A DNA stretch of 64,000 nt. Source: Bemisia tabaci (lineage: Eukaryota > Arthropoda > Insecta > Hemiptera > Aleyrodidae). Position numbers and translations under genes: made by a program. The stretch covers positions 2,232,001-2,296,000 of the forward strand of contig NC_092801.1 of the NCBI RefSeq assembly GCF_918797505.1. The letters run 5' to 3'. The notes under the pieces were generated by a model that searched no databases, had not been told where the DNA came from, and worked only from the letters and a program-made list of their open reading frames with translations. Below are positions 19,012 through 30,227 of this stretch, in pieces (the first letter of the stretch is position 1; each line of letters begins with the position of its first letter).

Positions 19012-21019
19012 AACATGTTTAATAGAAACAAATCATCTCAAAAGCATCGACGCAATTTATTTTTTCCTGCCAAACGAACAAATGTTCGTCGCAAACTTTC
19101 AACTTCCAAATCAGCCCCGGAATCGTGACTTGAATCGTCTCATGTTGTTATTCGCTCTTCAGTTTTACTTGATAATATTAGTCTCTTCAGTGAGACAGCA
19201 GTATGTTTCCATGGGTGGTGTTTCCCACCTCCTGCATGAACATATCGAGACAGAGTGCGATACAAAAGACAAAAGACGGTTGCTGTTGTTGAGTTTGTGA
19301 TTTATTTACGATTTGATGATGGACTGCTGGTGACCGCGGCGAGTCGGAGAGGGTGGGTCGGCGGCGTTTAAATGTTTTGGTTCGTGTCGCACCTGACGGG
19401 ATGCGCCGGCGATTCCCACGCCCTCTATCAACAATTCATGGAATAATGAGCGCATCGCGCTAGACCCAGTAACATTCGCTGTTATTAGGATAATCGCGCC
19501 ATCAAACGCCGAGTTCCCGTCCCTCTCGCACCTGCTTCGCGGAAAAGAGCCCTTGTTTGACCACACAGTCAGACTTCTGGGTGTAGGATTCCATCCACCG
19601 GTGGCTTTACATTACGCACATGTAATGTTTTTCCTCTTTTTTTTAAACAATCTTCTTGAAGATCGTTCTGGATTTCGGAGAGGTTTTCACGCCAGGAAGG
19701 ACACACTAGACTGGATAACGCAACATAGGAGGGAATGAGAAATTACGCGAAGACGCGATATTAATTACAAAGAAGAAGGAACAAGAGGACCTCTTGAATT
19801 CTAAAACAACAGCTGATGTAGTGCCGAAGGGCGGCGGCCATTATTCCAGCCCTACTCCTCCAGTCATAACTCATAGCTGATATAGTAGATAAATATAGGA
19901 ATATACTTACGATATCATATCTAAAATAACTACTTGATTCTACTCAAAGATAAAGTGATCAGAACGTATTTATATTTAAGATTAAATCAAATACTGAGCT
20001 ATTAACGGATTTTCACGACATTGATATGTGAACTCAGGCCATGATTTAATGAAAAAACATTGTGCAAGAGGACGTTTAGCTTGCTTACTTCTCACCATAT
20101 TAAGGTAAAAAATTTTATCGATGTGAACATCCTCTAGCACGACGTTTCTTTATTACAGCACGCCCTGAGTTCGCATATCCTCGTTATTTGTATTTTCTGG
20201 AATAATAAAAAAAAAGGATAATCGTTCAATATTTTACTAAATACATTTATCACAAGTTTTTTATTGATTTTTAGGTCCCTCAGCCACACGGGCTGGCCAA
20301 TTATTCCTTTATCGCTTTCCCAAACCCACGAACAATTTATCTTCGTCGCGACTCCTTTGAAAATGCTCCAATTTTAAAATCGGCCGTTGGCCCACGAGCC
20401 AAAGGCAAACGCTTCATCGACGGTGGGCGTGGCTTCGCAAACGATTTCCGGTCAAAAAACCGAACGAAACCATTCTCTCCCATCGTTGAAACATTTTCAA
20501 ATCGCAATCGCTCTTTCCGTGAATTATTGGTCGACGGTTATCAAACCTGCTCTTTTTCGGCGATAAACCTCCCGATTGTGGGAAACGCGGGACGGGCCTA
20601 CTTAGTAAGAACGACGAATATCCTACTGACAACACGTGTACATAGGTGGTTTGGGTAGAGCGTGGCTGCGTTATTCGTTCTTCCTGGTCTTATTTTGCGC
20701 CATAAAATTAATTTGAGCGCGACTCCGCCCCTCTTGCGACCATGCGTGCGGGGAAGACGCCCAGTTTGTTAATGGTTTTACGACCCGTAAAACGCAATCC
20801 TTTCCCTGCGCCTCTCGCACGGTGTACTTGCGTCCTGCCCAATTGCAGTCTAAATTGTATGCAAGTGAGCAACGCAGCATTGCCAAGTTGAAGATAAATG
20901 AGAGGAGAACACTGAGAAATGGCACGCACCGTAGTAACACACTGAAAAATGAGGTGCTTCACTCAATACGCATGCATCATGATTCTGGAATTTGCCGCCG
21001 AAAATTTTTTTTTCAAAGA
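19012..21019. other. Unassigned DNA with two CpG-rich islands
   Basis: GC- and CpG-rich islands at about 19310-19560 and 20290-20830 separate AT-rich DNA. No frame shows a domain. Both islands carry many CpG sites, unlike the surrounding sequence. Confidence 0.35.
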
Positions 21020-21150
21020 AACTGGAAAAAACGCATTTCTCATGCTGTTATGATAAAGATGAGGAAAGAGTATACCGAAACACGCAAAATACGGTTGTTG
21101 AAGAATAACATATTTTGCGTGTTTCGGTATACTCTTTCCTCATCTTTATC
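21020..21150. mobile_element. Family R short copy with a perfect 40-bp hairpin (R1)
   Basis: Starts AACTGGAAAAAACGCATTTC, followed by a perfect inverted repeat: GATAAAGATGAGGAAAGAGT at 21052 through 21091 pairs with 21111-21150 over 40 bp around a 19-base loop. The outer left sequence equals, inverted, the right end of the longer element R2 at 62.2 kb, so this is a deleted relative of R2. Confidence 0.75.
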
Positions 21151-22648
21151 AAAGAAACTATTAATACGCGAGAAAACAATATTCTGGCCATTTTTATTCC
21201 ATTCTTTCCTCTTACAATTCCCCTACCGTAGCCCAATTAAATAATGAGAGGATAGTTTTCGCTCCCGGGAGAAATCTTGAGGTGCAGGATTTTTCGATAA
21301 ATCAAAAACCTAAATTACAGAGAAAATAGAGAAAAATCTTCTGTCCATCTGTCTGAATTTACATGTAATACCTTGCACGAATACGCGTGTTTCACTGCAC
21401 GTGAAGGCAACACTGGTGCGGTCATTTGTTCACTATTGTATGACCTCCGACGGTGGTTTATCGTCACACCCTTGTCTTTTTGTGTTTTACATTGTGTCAT
21501 GCATTGTGCTACTTTTATAGCGTTCGGAAAGTAGTTATGCACTTTGGGAATCCGGCTCCGGGTGATTTGAAATTGGGGTACCCTTTTCCGCGGTTTCATG
21601 GGAGATTTGAATGCAACAATAAAACGGTGCTTACATGTATTTTGCTGCGATGTCGGCTATTAACACGCTATTAACAGTAAAACCTCTGCAAATGCGACGA
21701 ACATTCGTTTAAATTCACCAGTAACTATATTTTAGTATTATTTTTAAGAGCATTGCGCAATGTGCATTTCGTGTAACCATCTTACGGAATGCATCTTAGT
21801 GATCTCTCATTTAACATTAGCGACTATATCATGTAAACTTTGAATTTGGGACTTAACGTAAGTGATAAGCGCCTTTGTAATGTATTCACCAAGGAGTTGC
21901 CAAAATAATAAAAACCGTAATACTTATAGATATAGGGAATATAGCAACATACTTGAGGAACACTCAGTAACAAAATCTTCTTACTCAAGAGCCTCTAGTA
22001 AATTCAGGCAATGTTTTATCTCCACTAAAATTGCATATCCCTCTCCCAGCGGATAAGTCAAAACAGAGAAAATAACGAGGAGACAACATTTTATTGCACC
22101 GTGAGGAATTTTCAAAAACTACAATAAAAACATTTTCTTTTTGACGGTTACGTGAAGGCGGCACTGTTGTTGTCTATCGAAAGGTCTCTTGATGCAAGGG
22201 AAAAGAATGTCCGAAGAGCACATAGCATTCATTCCAAAGGAAGCACTTAAGGTAAGCTACAATAACTTATCAATTTTTATCGATATTAGGTACATACTTT
22301 AAAAAAACGCAACCAAACAGTGATTCAAAAGATTAAAACTAAAAAAGTTTCATAAAACTCAGGTACTGAGATTTTGCTATAGTTGGGCTTAGCCCAAGCG
22401 TTTTCATATCAAAACCTCAAAATGTACTTTAAATTAATTCTTGATTTGGTTCGAAGTCTGCAATTTTCCAAATTTTCACGGAACTGACGTGCGGATCTGC
22501 AGAAACAGATTCTACTTGGCCTTAATCCCTGAAAATTTGAAAGCCGGAGCATGGATGTCCCTATCGCCTTGTTGTCTACGGACATTAAATCTCTCTCTAT
22601 AGTTATATGTAGACCTCTGAGAAGAGGTGTAAGTCATAAAACCTGCAA
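21151..22648. other. Unassigned AT-rich DNA
   Basis: No gene or shared repeat recognised in about 1.5 kb. Confidence 0.35.

Positions 22649-22681
<33 letters not shown>
22649..22681. repeat. Poly-A tract
   Basis: About 33 consecutive A, followed some 60 bp later by a T-run at about 22745-22758. Such runs may mark a retroposed insertion; no body could be defined. Confidence 0.8.
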
Positions 22682-22686
<5 letters not shown>

Positions 22687-22969
22687 TGGTTTGACTAATC
22701 GCCTGCGACGGATACATATTAAGACTGGAACATATGTACCACGTTTTTTTTTTTTTTTATTCTACCTTCTTATTGGACTCGGAACTAGGTCCGAGAAATG
22801 ATGCTGCCACTAGGTAGTGCCGGACGCCCGTATGCTTGATTCAAATGCAATTGACGGTGTCACTCTCGATTATATTAGCGTGGGTCCTCGATTTCGGGCC
22901 ACAGCCGTCTCGGACTCAATAATCCGATATTGACCTCTCGTTGGGCCCCGATAATGTGATCGAATTCGA

Positions 22970-22987
22970 CCCCCCCCCCCCCCCCCC
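22970..22987. repeat. Poly-C tract
   Basis: About 17 C in a row. Similar homopolymers occur at 31171 (G), 39000 (G), 50114 (G), 57750 (C) and 60670 (C). Their exact lengths are unreliable in assemblies. Confidence 0.7.
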
Positions 22988-23159
22988 GCCGATAGACTTG
23001 AATTATTCAAATGGGCTCCTGGTCTACTTTGTCACGCTTTCCGCGAGCTGCGGGCACCGCTCACAGGGTGGGAAGATGAGCGTGACCATCGAATGAAAAA
23101 GGATCTTTAGGTCGAGCAAGTGAAGCTCTAACACTTATGAGTGAAATAGGTTTGTCCCA

Positions 23160-23457
23160 AATGTCAAATACAAGAACGGAAACGTCTGCTAAGTTGAAAA
23201 ATCACACGAAAATCACCGGTGCAGCCAGCCCATGAGCGCAAAACTTCGAAATCAACTGCCCAAATGCGCGAACTTCCAGAAAAACGCTTTAAAACAAAAA
23301 AAGTTTCAGTTAGAGAAGCAGTTGCCCACCACTCCCTCTCCGAGGGCCAGGGATTTAAAAAATGTAACTGCTCTTCAACAGACACTCAATACTCTACGCA
23401 GCGTTGTTCCTGCTTCTGGGGAAAAGAATACACTTTTCCAGAATATCGATTTTAATT
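23160..23457 (+). pseudogene. Coding-like tract, product unknown
   Basis: Two overlapping frames (one from an ATG at 23160, the next from an ATG at 23232) together give a Lys/Gln/Leu-rich stretch (KQKKFQLEKQLP, then LQQTLNTLRSVVPASGE) that looks like short helical protein. A stop at about 23232 in the first frame means a frame change is needed. No domain recognised; may be a relic or an exon. Confidence 0.25.
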
Positions 23458-24447
23458 GATCTTACACCCATTATTTGGTGCACATTCGCACGAAATGATC
23501 CCTGGGTGGTTGGAGATAAGATTCCCGGTTGTTGGAACAGATTCTCTGATTTTTCCGGTAATTTTCATTCCCTGTTGAATCCCGGTTTTTAAATAACTAG
23601 AAACAATGCTTCAGGGATTTAGCATTGGTTACCCGTTTATCTTGTGTTCTTCAATTGCTTACAATGATACCACGACTTTTCGGTGCAGGAAATTTGACTC
23701 GGAGGCACCTCCTCCGGTTTGAGCGCTGCTGAAAAGTCGTGCATCGGCAGCATGTTGGCTGTAGGGTATGGTGTCTAGCTTTCTTGGCAAAGGTTCCCTG
23801 ATTCTTCCCTGATTTTCAGAAGCTCATTCCCTGATGAGAAACCGATGTTTTCTCCCACTTTTCCGGGATTTCCTTGGGGAAAAGAATATAACTCTCCAGA
23901 GTTTCAGATATGAATACCGACTTTTAATTCATCTTGCAGCCATTTCTTTGACGCACATTCGCGCGAAATGATCCCTCGGTGGTTGGAGAAGAGATTTCTG
24001 GTTTCTGGAAATGATTCCCTGATTTTCCCACACTGGAAAAAAAAAAAAAAAAAACACATTGACAAGAAAAAATACTCTTGATTTAATCGGATTTTTGCTT
24101 AAATCAAGAACCAAGCCTCTTAATTTGAGCGGATTTCCTTATGATTTAAGCTTAAATCTGATTGCATCAAGAGTATTTTTTCTTGTCAATGTTTTCAAGG
24201 GTCTGGACTCTCGATCCGATGTGTTTTTTTTTTTCCAGTGCGGTAAATTTTCACTCCCTGTTGGATCCCGGTTTATAAATAACTAGACACAATACTTTTT
24301 TACAGGGATTTAGCATTGGTTACCCGTTTATCTTGTGATCTTTAGTTGCTTACAATGATACTATGAGAATTTTCGGTAGAGGAACTTGAACTCGGAGGCG
24401 CCTCCTCCGGTTTGAGCGCGGCTAAAAAGTCGTGCATCGGCGGCATT
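23409..24447. repeat. Tandem duplication of about 0.45 kb, second copy holding MITE A4
   Basis: Segment 23409-23753 is repeated at 23876-24447 (less the A4 insertion) with moderate divergence. Shared landmarks include GGGAAAAGAATA, AATGATCCCT, AGGGATTTAGCATTGGTTAC and GTCGTGCATCGGC. The first copy lacks the MITE and so shows the empty insertion site. Confidence 0.8.
24031..24240. mobile_element. MITE family A, copy A4 (left-arm deletion)
   Basis: Ends CACTGG and CCAGTG intact. The left arm lacks the segment GGATCTAGAGTCCAGACTC present on the right, running from ACACATTG straight into ACAAGAAAAA. The paralogous empty site (near 23560) shows the pre-insertion sequence TTTCCGGTAA, compared with TTCCCA and CGGTAAA flanking A4, consistent with a 2-bp CG target duplication whose left copy became CA. 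Confidence 0.85.
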
Positions 24448-24843
24448 CAAACCGGGAGACGATAAAAATGCTCATGCACCTTAACTACTTGAAAGAGTCG
24501 GGGTTGAAGTTCAAATTGATTGTGCTCAATTGGCGATGGTATGCTGAAATGTTTCCAACTCGCCCGGTAAATTGTTTATTGCCCAGTCCCTTTGTTCCAT
24601 AATAGATGATGAATGTTGAGCCCCGTTTCGCCCACTCGCCCGAGCCACGCAACCGCTGTCGCCCGCGGCAAAAACCGCTCAAGTCGACCGGGAACCTCGC
24701 ACGGATGCGCGGTTACTGCTCGGCGCTCCGCTAATCAAAAGCCAGGCGAGGTCGCTACGTCCGCCATGACCGATCGCTTAACCTCAAAACTCGGACGAAA
24801 AAGGGCGGGTTGCTTCGCGTGAGGTGCGTACTGCCGTTTTCAG
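24448..24843. other. CpG-rich island, no gene recognised
   Basis: About 24610-24830 is GC-rich with dense CpG. The frame 24613-24822 has no domain. Confidence 0.35.
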
Positions 24844-25075
24844 CACTGGAAAAAAAAACACATTGGATCTGGAGTCCAGACTCTTGAAAACATTGACAAG
24901 AAAAAGGACTCTCGATTCAATCAGATTTAAGCTTAAATCAAAGGAAATCGCTCAAATTAAGAGGCTTGGTTCTTGATTTAAGCTTAAATCTAATTGAGTC
25001 AAGAGTATTTTTTTTCTTGTCGATGTTTTTAAGAGTCTGGACTCTAGATCCAATGTGTTTTTTTTTTCTCCAATG
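24844..25075. mobile_element. MITE family A, copy A5
   Basis: Starts CACTGGAAAAAAAAACACAT and ends CTCCAATG (a decayed CCAGTG). Flanking dinucleotides AG (24842-24843 and 25076-25077) form a 2-bp target duplication. Its right arm is the first unit of the array that follows. Confidence 0.85.
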
Positions 25076-25433
25076 AGCCGTATGGGCGGCGTAAGCAATG
25101 AAACGAGAAATCCACACGAGAAAATTACCCTGTGAATTGTGTTTATTTGAACGGGTCTGATAAAAGCTTAAATCTAATTGAGTCAAGAGTATTTTTTCTT
25201 GTCGATGTTTTTAAGAGTCTGGACTCTAGATCCGATGTGTTTTTTTTCTCCAATGAGCCGTATGGGCGGCGTAAGCAATGAAACGAGAAATCCACACGAG
25301 AAAATTACCCTGTGAATTGTGTATATTTGAACGGGCCTGATAAAAGCTTAAATCTAATTGAGTCAAGAGTATTTTTTCTTGTCGATGTTTTTAAGAGTCT
25401 GGACTCTAGATCCAATGTGTTTTTTTTCCAGTG
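24981..25433. repeat. 180-bp tandem array containing MITE right arms
   Basis: The right arm of A5 and the 88 bp after it (TATGGGCGGCGTAAGCAATG) are repeated with a period of 180 bp: spacers at 25076 and 25256, right arms at 24981, 25165 and 25345. Spacers differ by only a few bases, so the expansion is younger than the MITE. The last right arm ends in intact CCAGTG at 25433. Confidence 0.85.
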
Positions 25434-25483
25434 CCAATCGTGATTCCAATCGCGCTCTTCTCAACACAACCCGGTCAATCGCA

Positions 25484-25719
25484 CACTGGTAAGAAAAAAA
25501 AACCTCTTGCTTCGAGAGTGCAGTTTCTTGTCGCCGGATTTAAGGGTCTTGAACTCTTGTTTCAAGCGGATTTTGCATTGATTCAATTCACGTTTGGATT
25601 GAATCAACGCAAAATCCGCTTGAAACAAGAGTTCAAGACTCTTAAATCCGGCGACAAGAAACTGCACTCTTAAGTCAATGCACCGCGGCATTGGTCCAAG
25701 AGGGTTTTTTTTACCAGTG
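25484..25719. mobile_element. MITE family C
   Basis: 236 bp, ends CACTGGTAAGAAAAAAAAAC and GGGTTTTTTTTACCAGTG, with a near-perfect palindromic middle (TTGTCGCCGGATTTAAG and inverse). Flanked by CA on both sides (25482-25483 and 25720-25721). It resembles family A in size, ends, A-run and 2-bp duplication, but not in internal sequence. Confidence 0.85.
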
Positions 25720-26094
25720 CAACCCCCAGTTCCGAATTCGAGCTTCCGGGCGGTGAGCTCTTCATCCCCGCGAAAGCGCGGCAAATGGACTAATTACGCG
25801 TATCTCGACTCGGGCTGACGAAAAAGGCGGCTCCCGGTGGATTGGAGCCGGGTCCAAGTCCTCGGTGACGTATCGAATTACCACAAACTAATGACAAGCT
25901 CGTACAAACACTCCGACAGTATTTACGTATGCGGGTAGCTCACACCCTCACCCCGTCATCGCTACCCCTCGTGGCCTCATCCTCGCGCCGAGGGTGAAAA
26001 CTGACCTGCATTGTCCGCGCCGCCCGCGGCCCTGAGGGACGCCCTCGGGAACGTTGCCATGTGGTCGTCGCCAACACCGCAAGCTTCAGCTCAT
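25720..26094. other. CpG-rich island, no gene recognised
   Basis: GC-rich sequence with many CpG sites and short inverted repeats (GGCTCCCGGTGGATTGGAGCC). No domain. Confidence 0.35.
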
Positions 26095-26641
26095 AATGGA
26101 CCACTAGATAAGGTACGAACTTTAGCATTCTGATACAAGTTTCTTGACCAAAATTTCACGTAAAACACGATGCACACAACGAAATTTACCGAAATGAACT
26201 CCTTACGAAGATATTTAATGATTCTTGATGCCAAACCACCCGCTCGTGAAAACTCAATGCTCCACGTGTTTCACATCGCGCGCTAAACGTTATCATGACA
26301 GTCTTTTCGATATACAAATCTGGCGACCTCAATCTTGACACTTTGGCTCAGCTACAGCAAATTGCTTACACTTTGAACAACACATGGTGGGAAATGAACA
26401 TTACTCGATTGAGGAGCTTGTTGAAACCGTTGTAGTGCGCGATTTGACTCACGTAGACCTTTGAGTTTCTTGTCAGCGGGCAGCTCAAATTCCTCGCGAC
26501 CAATGTGAAATAAAAACGTTGATATCTTCATTCGGAGTTGGTTAAAGTCATTTTCGTTACGCGAATCGTGTTTTGCGTGAAATTTTGGTTAAGAAACATG
26601 TATCAGAATGCTGAAATTCGTACCTTGTCTAGTGGTCCATT
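26095..26641. mobile_element. Inverted-repeat element family J, copy J1
   Basis: 547 bp. Ends AATGGACCACTAGATAAGGT and ACCTTGTCTAGTGGTCCATT; arms extend inward over roughly 90 bp (GCATTCTGATACA, AAAATTTCACGTAAAACACG). A second copy at 62.3 kb is collinear over its whole length. No coding capacity seen. Confidence 0.9.
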
Positions 26642-27425
26642 GGAACTGATAGACAAAGCGGTATTCAAAGAAGACTAGGGAATACGAAGCTATCCTACAC
26701 TGAGAAAAAAGTATCGGGCTATGGGGACATATCGCCCGTTCCGAGCTCAGAGGCCGAAAGTTCGGGGTGCTGGAGCCGTAGCTTCGGTAGCTCCGGGTGC
26801 TCTGCCCGGAACTTTCGGCCTCTGAACTCGGAACGTGGGCGGTATATCTGTGTAACCCGTAAATACGGCTTCCACAACAGAATTTTTTTTCCAGTATATT
26901 GGTAAAAGAGGGTGGTTGCAATGGACAAAGGAGGTAGGTAATAGACTAAAACGGCAACCGAGTAGCATTTTCAAGGGCAGAATCGCGATATTTTGAAATT
27001 AAGTTGCGATTTTTGGCGATAAAATCCCTTGGATCTTCAATATCTGAGCGATAAACCTTAATCTTGTGGCAGTTGTATTGCATATGTATGAAACCACGTT
27101 CGATAAAATCGGACTTCTATCTCAATTTGTCACGATACTTTGTTCGATAATATTTCGATAAATAGACGTCGACAAAAGTGCGATACATTCTGCGATCAAA
27201 TCGCATCTCATCGCGATCACTGCTACTTGTAGAGAGAACCTTCCATTAGTCTATCGTTCTCCTCCACATTCAATAACAACCGTGAAACTAACTGTGCCGT
27301 CAATTAGTTTATTACATATCCATATAGTCTATTGCAACCACCCGCTTCCCCCAATAGGATCCCTCCATATCCATTCGGTCTATAGATTTGTCTATCAATT
27401 TCAATAATCAGCATTCAGCCCGCTG
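26642..27425. mobile_element. Family I copy I3, expanded and carrying K2
   Basis: The left segment (GGAACTGATAGACAAAGCGG) and the right segment (CAATTTCAATAATCAGC to CCCGCTG) are family I ends. Between them lie element K2 (26698-26896), the family-I piece GGTGGTTGCAATGGACAAAG, and about 340 bp of additional DNA absent from I1. Confidence 0.6.
26698..26896. mobile_element. MITE family K-like, copy K2, nested in I3
   Basis: Begins CACTGAGAAAAAAGTAT and ends TTTTTTTTCCAGTA; the middle is an inverted repeat with CCGAAAGTTC and GAACTTTCGG. Flanked by TA (26696-26697 and 26897-26898). Removing it rejoins the family I segment TATCCTATTGGT. Confidence 0.75.
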
Positions 27426-28193
27426 AACAATGAGAACCCTCACATCATTGATTCTCTTCCTGCAGCCTTGCGAATCATAAGGAACGGTTGAAATTTTAAA
27501 ATTTCGAGGTAGATCCTGCAACGCAGCGTATCCGCATGTAAACATTTGGTGACCAAGTTGGCCGTTGAAACAAAAGCTGGTGGGGCCGCTTTTCAAGTGG
27601 CGGCCCAAGCTCTGAGCTCACCCCTCCCCCTCCCCCACCGCAGAGCGACCGCCCTTATGTTTATACGAGTTTGATCAAAATAAATCATAATAGACAACTC
27701 AACGTTTCGCGCGCCAAAACCCATCCCATGAGGGCCCAAATTGAATCTATCCGTTTCCGATTTGCGGAGCGGATTTTGAGTGCTCCGACGTTGCCAAACT
27801 TGGCGTGATGACACTTGAACCAACTTAATCAGTCCACTTAACGTTGCCAAATATACTCCCGGATTTTCTTCTTCCGACAATGTGTACGGACGTTGAAATT
27901 GCAATAAAACTCCTTGAGCTGTTTTTGATGATGGATTGAAAAAAATTGGCATTACTCTCAAAGAGACACTTTTAGGCTGTCCTAGATACATAATTGAAGA
28001 ATTTACAAAACAATCTATCCGTGTACCTTAAATGTCAGGTATTAAAACCTCTTATGTGATATGATTACTTTTAATTACACTTTCCTTCACTCCCAATGAA
28101 GTTATGAACAATGTAAATATAATATTTCTTTACAATGTAAATAAGACGTGTACCTTGCCTCCAAAAGCTCCTGGCAGGGTGCGCCTACTAAAA
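27426..28193. other. Unassigned DNA
   Basis: The minus-strand frame 27593-27991 (132 codons) is the longest here; it has no recognisable domain and its second half overlaps GC-rich low-complexity sequence, so it is not called. The rest is AT-rich and unassigned. Confidence 0.3.
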
Positions 28194-28459
28194 CAGGCTG
28201 GCCGAAAATTAGTACTTGCACAGTACTTTTCAGTATATTCCCAAGAAATTCAGTACCTTCTCAACTGAAAAATTCAGTACTTCATCAGTACCTCCAAATA
28301 TTTGACGAACTTCGAAAAGTTTCAAAAATTTTAATTTCTAGCACAAATTGCGACAAAAATTAAAAATTCCGGACCTTGTTGGCGAATTTCCGCACTTTTT
28401 CAGTACTTTCGGACCGCCCTTAAAAAATCAGTACAATTTCCGGACTTGTAGACACCCTG
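28194..28459. mobile_element. MITE family S, copy S1
   Basis: Starts CAGGCTGGCCG and ends TTGTAGACACCCTG. Repeated CAGTAC motifs through the left half and CGGACCGCCCTTAAAAAATC near the right end match copy S2. About 266 bp. Confidence 0.75.
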
Positions 28460-28987
28460 CACCATATAAAATGAAACAATTTCCTAAAAAAAAGAAAGAA
28501 AGAAAAAAAAAAAAAAACATTCTGTCAGGTACATCTAAATACGACTGGCAAAATACACAATTTAGTAATAAAGGACTCGGTGGCATTATCAGCCGCTCCG
28601 TCAAGTTTCCCCGTCGATGAATCTCATTTGTCGATCTTAATAAAATATTGAATTAAAGTTGATTACACACAACTCTCACCAAAGTTTGCCCGAAGCGTGG
28701 AGGAACCAATGAACCATGTGGGCTGTGGATGTGGGCCTCGCATTATGCGCGCTCTCGAAATGCATTAGCTTTTATTGGAAGCCAATGCAGCTACTGAATC
28801 ATCGATAATTGGCCGGATTTTGATTGAACGCGATGCTGGCTCCCACTGCTTTGATTTCCAACGGGTCCACGCTTAAATATTGTCAATGAGCTACATGAAG
28901 AATAAGTGTAGAGCAAAATAGGGAGGCGATATTGTTATGATTTTACGGTGGGATGCTTCCGAATATTTGTTGATAAAGTAAGTACGG
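28460..28987. other. Unassigned DNA
   Basis: Contains an A/G-rich low-complexity stretch (28485-28520). No gene recognised. Confidence 0.3.
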
Positions 28988-29150
28988 ATGTTCAAAACGA
29001 GAAATAATCCTGCGTATATTCGGACCATCGCCAATACTTGGCCCATAGTTCAAGACAAAATAATCGAACTCGCTAAACAGAGGATTAAGTCGGAACCTCA
29101 ACTAAAAGTATTCATTTCAAATGAACTGCCAAAATTCGACCAAGACAATT
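28988..29150 (+). CDS. Candidate exon, product unknown
   Basis: From an ATG at 28988 an open frame of about 54 codons with ordinary protein composition (IANTWPIVQDKIIELAKQR, then FISNELPKFD) runs to a GTAAGC donor near 29152. Charged and amphipathic helices are likely. I do not recognise the family; it might be the 5' coding exon of a host gene or of a transposon. Confidence 0.35.
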
Positions 29151-29397
29151 TAGGTAAGCACATATGGGGAGTGAAAATAAGTTTTTGCAGATGAACCATG
29201 ATTCAACTCGCAATGTTACAATGGGAGGTTACTACCCTTTTGGTTCATAAAAACAGTGCTTCTTTGAACCAGTTTTTTAAAGGCACAGATCCCTTTTCAA
29301 TTATGGGTAAGGATCTCCACACTGTTTTATGAAATGTTCAAGGGGTCCGAGCGAAATGGTACATAGGTAAATGATATCGTATAATTTAATGACGCAA

Positions 29398-29606
29398 CAC
29401 TGGAAAAAATATTTAATTTGCAGCAAGAAGTGTTTTTTCTTAAATCAAAAATTTTTCTGCGTAGTATAAACTATTTTTATATTTGCTTAACCCAAGCATT
29501 ATTTTTCTTGTATCAAGAATATTTCAGCATGAATCAAGATAAATAAAATTCTCTGCGGCAAATTCAAGAATCATCATGTTTGAGCCAAACACCTTTTTTT
29601 CCAGTG
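29398..29606. mobile_element. MITE family E
   Basis: Ends CACTGGAAAAAATATTT and CCTTTTTTTCCAGTG; flanked by AA (29396-29397 and 29607-29608). 209 bp. Same terminal bases and 2-bp duplication as family A but a different interior (CTTGTATCAAGAATATTTC). Confidence 0.75.
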
Positions 29607-29812
29607 AATTCAATTGATACACAAGAAAACGGTTGTGCGGATTTTTGTTCACATTTCAGTGAATTTTCTGCACAGTCCAGAAAAAAATCCTTTAAATTTA
29701 CAAAGGAAGCCACACAAACGTTCTCTTGGAAAAAATTTGAGTGCCTAGTTAAATCCGGAATAGCTGATGCGGCTTGGTTCCTTCCTACTAAACGCGGTTC
29801 ATTTACGTGCAT
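29607..29812. mobile_element. MITE family M, copy M3 (left truncated)
   Basis: Collinear with M1 from ACAAGAAAACGGTTGTGCGG to GCTTGGTTCCTTCCTACTAA. The left end is missing and is replaced by element E, which abuts it. Confidence 0.7.
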
Positions 29813-30227
29813 CGACTTCAGGTAGAAGAACGTAAGGCTAACATTTTCATTTTACGTCTTTTTTTTTTAGCATGTATTTTGGCATTCTGAAGGTACGTAC
29901 TCAGCACGTTAGATTTCTTCTGAACTTTGTGGTTTAAGTTTGACGACCGAAGACAAATGCACATCGGGCGAAAAAGAAATGTAAGTACCCTGATACAAGT
30001 GCAACCCGGTAAAGAAAAAAGAAACATAATAAGTTGAAAGTCATTTCGTTTCTCATTATATGCCACTGCAAAAGCATCATTTATAGATTAATGAATGGTC
30101 TTGAAATGTTCTTCTGGATAATGAGAAGTATCAAATATCTATTCGCCTTCAGAGAGGGAGCTATGCAACCTCGCACTGCCCTCAGGGTGGAATAGTGGTA
30201 TCAGAATTTTTCCAATTGCACACTATA

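Noticed and set aside
27593..27991. A 132-codon minus-strand frame
   Set aside because: No domain recognised, and its C-terminal half translates a repetitive GC-rich stretch.
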